Source: Methylicorpusculum oleiharenae
GTDB lineage: Bacteria > Pseudomonadota > Gammaproteobacteria > Methylococcales > Methylomonadaceae
DNA: 64,000 nt
Assembly: GCF_009828925.2 (NCBI RefSeq)
Contig: NZ_WUTY02000001.1
Span: 4,494,492-4,558,491, forward strand
Reading direction: 5' to 3'
The notes beneath the pieces were generated by a model. That model did not search any database, was not told the origin of the DNA, and worked only from the letters and a program-made list of their open reading frames with translations. Positions within the stretch are counted from its first letter, which is position 1; each line of letters opens with the position of its first letter. Positions 62,507 to 64,000 of the stretch are shown here, piece after piece. The position numbers and the translations under genes were made by a program.

Positions 62507-63354
62507 AATGCTCTCGCCTGAAAATACCGGGTCACTGCTTCGGCTTGATAACCTTGGCTAATAAACAACGGCTCGGTACCTAACGATCTGAAACATTGTT
62601 GCAAATCGGCTTTTCGTTGCGCGAAGGCATCGATAATCTGTTTTTTGAACGCCGGTCTCATCAGTAAAGTACGGGTAACTCCGTTTTCCTTGTCTTTAAA
62701 TTTAACGATCCCCCACTCAGGCAGATCCGAAGAAGCTACTTCGTTCCACAACACAACAGGAACGACCGCATGCCTGTTCAGTTGCGGCAGCAACGCCTTA
62801 AGCACAGCCAAATCAAAGTGAAAATCGGAAACCAAAAAAATCAATGCGCGTTGTGAAGTTATGAGTGCAGGTGTATTGAGCAAGCCGGAACTGGTCCCAA
62901 CCGGTTTTGAATCAGCCAACTGTCCGGCCATTTTTTGGACAATGCCCCAATGATGACCGGCCGGAATATGCCACTTCGAACTGATACCGGTATCACAACC
63001 AATAAACCCGAAGCGGTCGCCTGTCTGATAAGCCGAAAGCGCAGCAGAAAGCATAAATTGAGACATGACCTGCATCACGCTTGATTGTCCTTCAATCCCC
63101 ATGGACCCCGACAAATCAGCGATCATGTAAAGTGTAGTTTGTGTGTGTTGCTGAAAGACTTTGACCCAATAGGACTGGAATGGATTAAGCAGACTGGCTC
63201 TCAAATCGATGCGCCGAGTGTCGGGACTGGCCATCAACGGCACATGAGCTTTGAACAACTGCCCGGCGCCTGTCAGCCGTCCCGGATGCGCTCCAGGATA
63301 AACATGGGTTGACGGCTGACCCAAACGGTAAATAAACGGAGTGGTAGAAATCAT
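62503..63354 (-). CDS. mxaS: MxaS-like DUF58 protein
   Basis: 283 aa, ATG at 63354. DUF58/VWA-like fold with DLRASLLNPFQSYWVKVF and the degenerate MIDAS YMIADLSGSMG, then DRFGFIGCDTG and LIFLVSDFHFDL. It has no membrane segment, so it is cytoplasmic. In mxa clusters mxaS follows the MoxR ATPase gene mxaR; here the upstream gene is a membrane protein, so mxaR, if present, lies beyond the window. The stop overlaps the mxaA start. Confidence 0.8.
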   Translation of the reverse strand: MISTTPFIYRLGQPSTHVYPGAHPGRLTGAGQLFKAHVPLMASPDTRRIDLRASLLNPFQSYWVKVFQQHTQTTLYMIADLSGSMGIEGQSSVMQVMSQFMLSAALSAYQTGDRFGFIGCDTGISSKWHIPAGHHWGIVQKMAGQLADSKPVGTSSGLLNTPALITSQRALIFLVSDFHFDLAVLKALLPQLNRHAVVPVVLWNEVASSDLPEWGIVKFKDKENGVTRTLLMRPAFKKQIIDAFAQRKADLQQCFRSLGTEPLFISQGYQAEAVTRYFQARAL

Positions 63355-63375
63355 CGATAAGCCAGAAAAGATGCG

Positions 63376-64000
63376 TTATTGATGGGTAATCAAATGAACA
63401 AATAAACCGCTCATCACCAAGTAAGCCGGTAAAGCATATTTGAGCGGTGTTTTTATCAGCCAATCAATGACGCCGGACACCTGTTGATCATTGTGGTTAT
63501 AAAGTGCTTCACCCAACAACCAAAGTAACGTATTGGCCAGACAAAGCCCCACCAACGCAAGAAATCCAATATCACTGAATAAAAATGACTTCGACGCCAG
63601 CAGCGATGCTTTTTCGCTGGCATGAAAGAAATTGGCTACCAATATACCGATCATCAGCGCGCCTTCATCAAAAGCCACGACGAAAAAGGTATAGGTCAAT
63701 TGTCTCAACCTGGTCGCTACCTTTTCAAATCGCTTGAGATGTTCGGCCAGATAGACCAACGGTAAATTGACACACAGTAACAACAAGCCGATAACCGATA
63801 GCAAAATCCAGAATTTATAACCTACCGCGTCATTGACCGCATTGGTGTAATAAGCTGCATAAGCCACCTCCGCATATTCATCCAGCGCTGTAGCCACATA
63901 AGAGCCGATGAATCCGACACCGGCCCAGGTTAAATAAGTTGCTTTTAGATGCGTTAATCCTGCTTTGGGAATAATAATCGCCAAGTATTTTTGATAATTC
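63376..64000 (-). CDS. Polytopic membrane protein upstream of mxaS, 5' end outside window
   Basis: The frame is open to the right edge; the first start codon inside the window is a TTG at 63984 (202 aa), but no stop precedes it, so the true start may lie beyond 64000. About five hydrophobic helices (YLTWAGVGFIGSYVATAL, FWILLSVIGLLLLCVNLPLVYLA in part, LTYTFFVVAFDEGALMIGILV, IGFLALVGLCLANTLLWLL, YALPAYLVMSGLFVHLI). Family not recognised. It is 22 bases from mxaS in the same direction, so it seems to belong to the mxa operon. Confidence 0.65.
   Translation of the reverse strand, partial: NYQKYLAIIIPKAGLTHLKATYLTWAGVGFIGSYVATALDEYAEVAYAAYYTNAVNDAVGYKFWILLSVIGLLLLCVNLPLVYLAEHLKRFEKVATRLRQLTYTFFVVAFDEGALMIGILVANFFHASEKASLLASKSFLFSDIGFLALVGLCLANTLLWLLGEALYNHNDQQVSGVIDWLIKTPLKYALPAYLVMSGLFVHLITHQ

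Noticed and set aside
59064-63354. Generic MoxR/Bat aerotolerance operon
   Set aside because: Order and sizes fit mxaS-A-C-K-L better: a 312-aa lipoprotein-like MxaA with membrane helix lies between DUF58 and the first VWA gene, and no BatD-like protein is present.

Overview
The window looks like chromosomal DNA of an aerobic gammaproteobacterial (Type I) methanotroph, close to Methylobacter, Methylomonas or Methylovulum. The genus is an inference. The support is a combination of gene sets: a methanol-dehydrogenase accessory (mxa) cluster, a sucrose cluster (sps, spp, fructokinase, amylosucrase) typical of these methanotrophs, and nitrogenase genes arranged as in Azotobacter. GC content is moderate and many short structured intergenic repeats are present.

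Layout. 1-2.1 kb: an IS66 transposase cut by the window edge, beside what looks like the C-terminal remnant of a membrane protein. 2.1-6.9 kb: outer-membrane, secreted and propeller-like proteins of unknown role and a voltage-gated-type K+ channel, mixed with dispersed repeats. 7.3-12.5 kb (minus strand): a nifB-led operon (nifB, fdxN-type ferredoxin, nifO, flavodiiron protein, two 2Fe-2S ferredoxins of which one resembles the Shethna FeSII protein, nifQ), preceded by a sigma-54 promoter and two NifA-type sites. It joins FeMo-cofactor synthesis, Mo supply and oxygen protection. 12.9-17.7 kb: small DUF proteins, ergothioneine genes egtB-egtD, DUF427 and a methyltransferase. 18-20.7 kb: glnD. 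20.9-23.1 kb: a SulP-carbonic anhydrase fusion bracketed by inverted copies of a 163-bp repeat. 23.6-29.5 kb (minus): amylosucrase, fructokinase, sucrose-phosphate phosphatase and sucrose-phosphate synthase. 30-38.5 kb: mixed housekeeping genes (metallophosphatase, 2H phosphodiesterase, ygfZ, HDOD protein, ctaA, uracil-DNA glycosylase, exonuclease III).

38.6-46.3 kb (plus): nifH-D-K-T, a 2[4Fe-4S] ferredoxin, nifY-like, a small conserved orf, an Lrv-type FeS/leucine-rich-variant protein and an unrecognised 320-aa protein, behind a near-consensus sigma-54 promoter. Hairpins sit in the nifH-D, nifD-K and nifK-T gaps. nifEN are not in the window, so the nif genes are split. 46.5-53.3 kb (minus): urtABCDE, fmdA and fmdB for uptake and hydrolysis of urea or short-chain amides. 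Divergent from it at 53.6-57.9 kb is a two-component system whose sensor is an NCS1-permease/histidine kinase/receiver fusion, with a perfect 16-bp palindrome in the shared promoter region. 58.2-59.0 kb: a DUF4239-like membrane protein. 59-64 kb (minus): mxaS-A-C-K-L and a membrane protein running off the window.

Read together, the window is largely about nitrogen supply in a C1-using aerobe: N2 fixation with its oxygen shields, PII signalling (glnD), and amide/urea scavenging. Carbon storage as sucrose or glucan and methanol-dehydrogenase maturation complete it.
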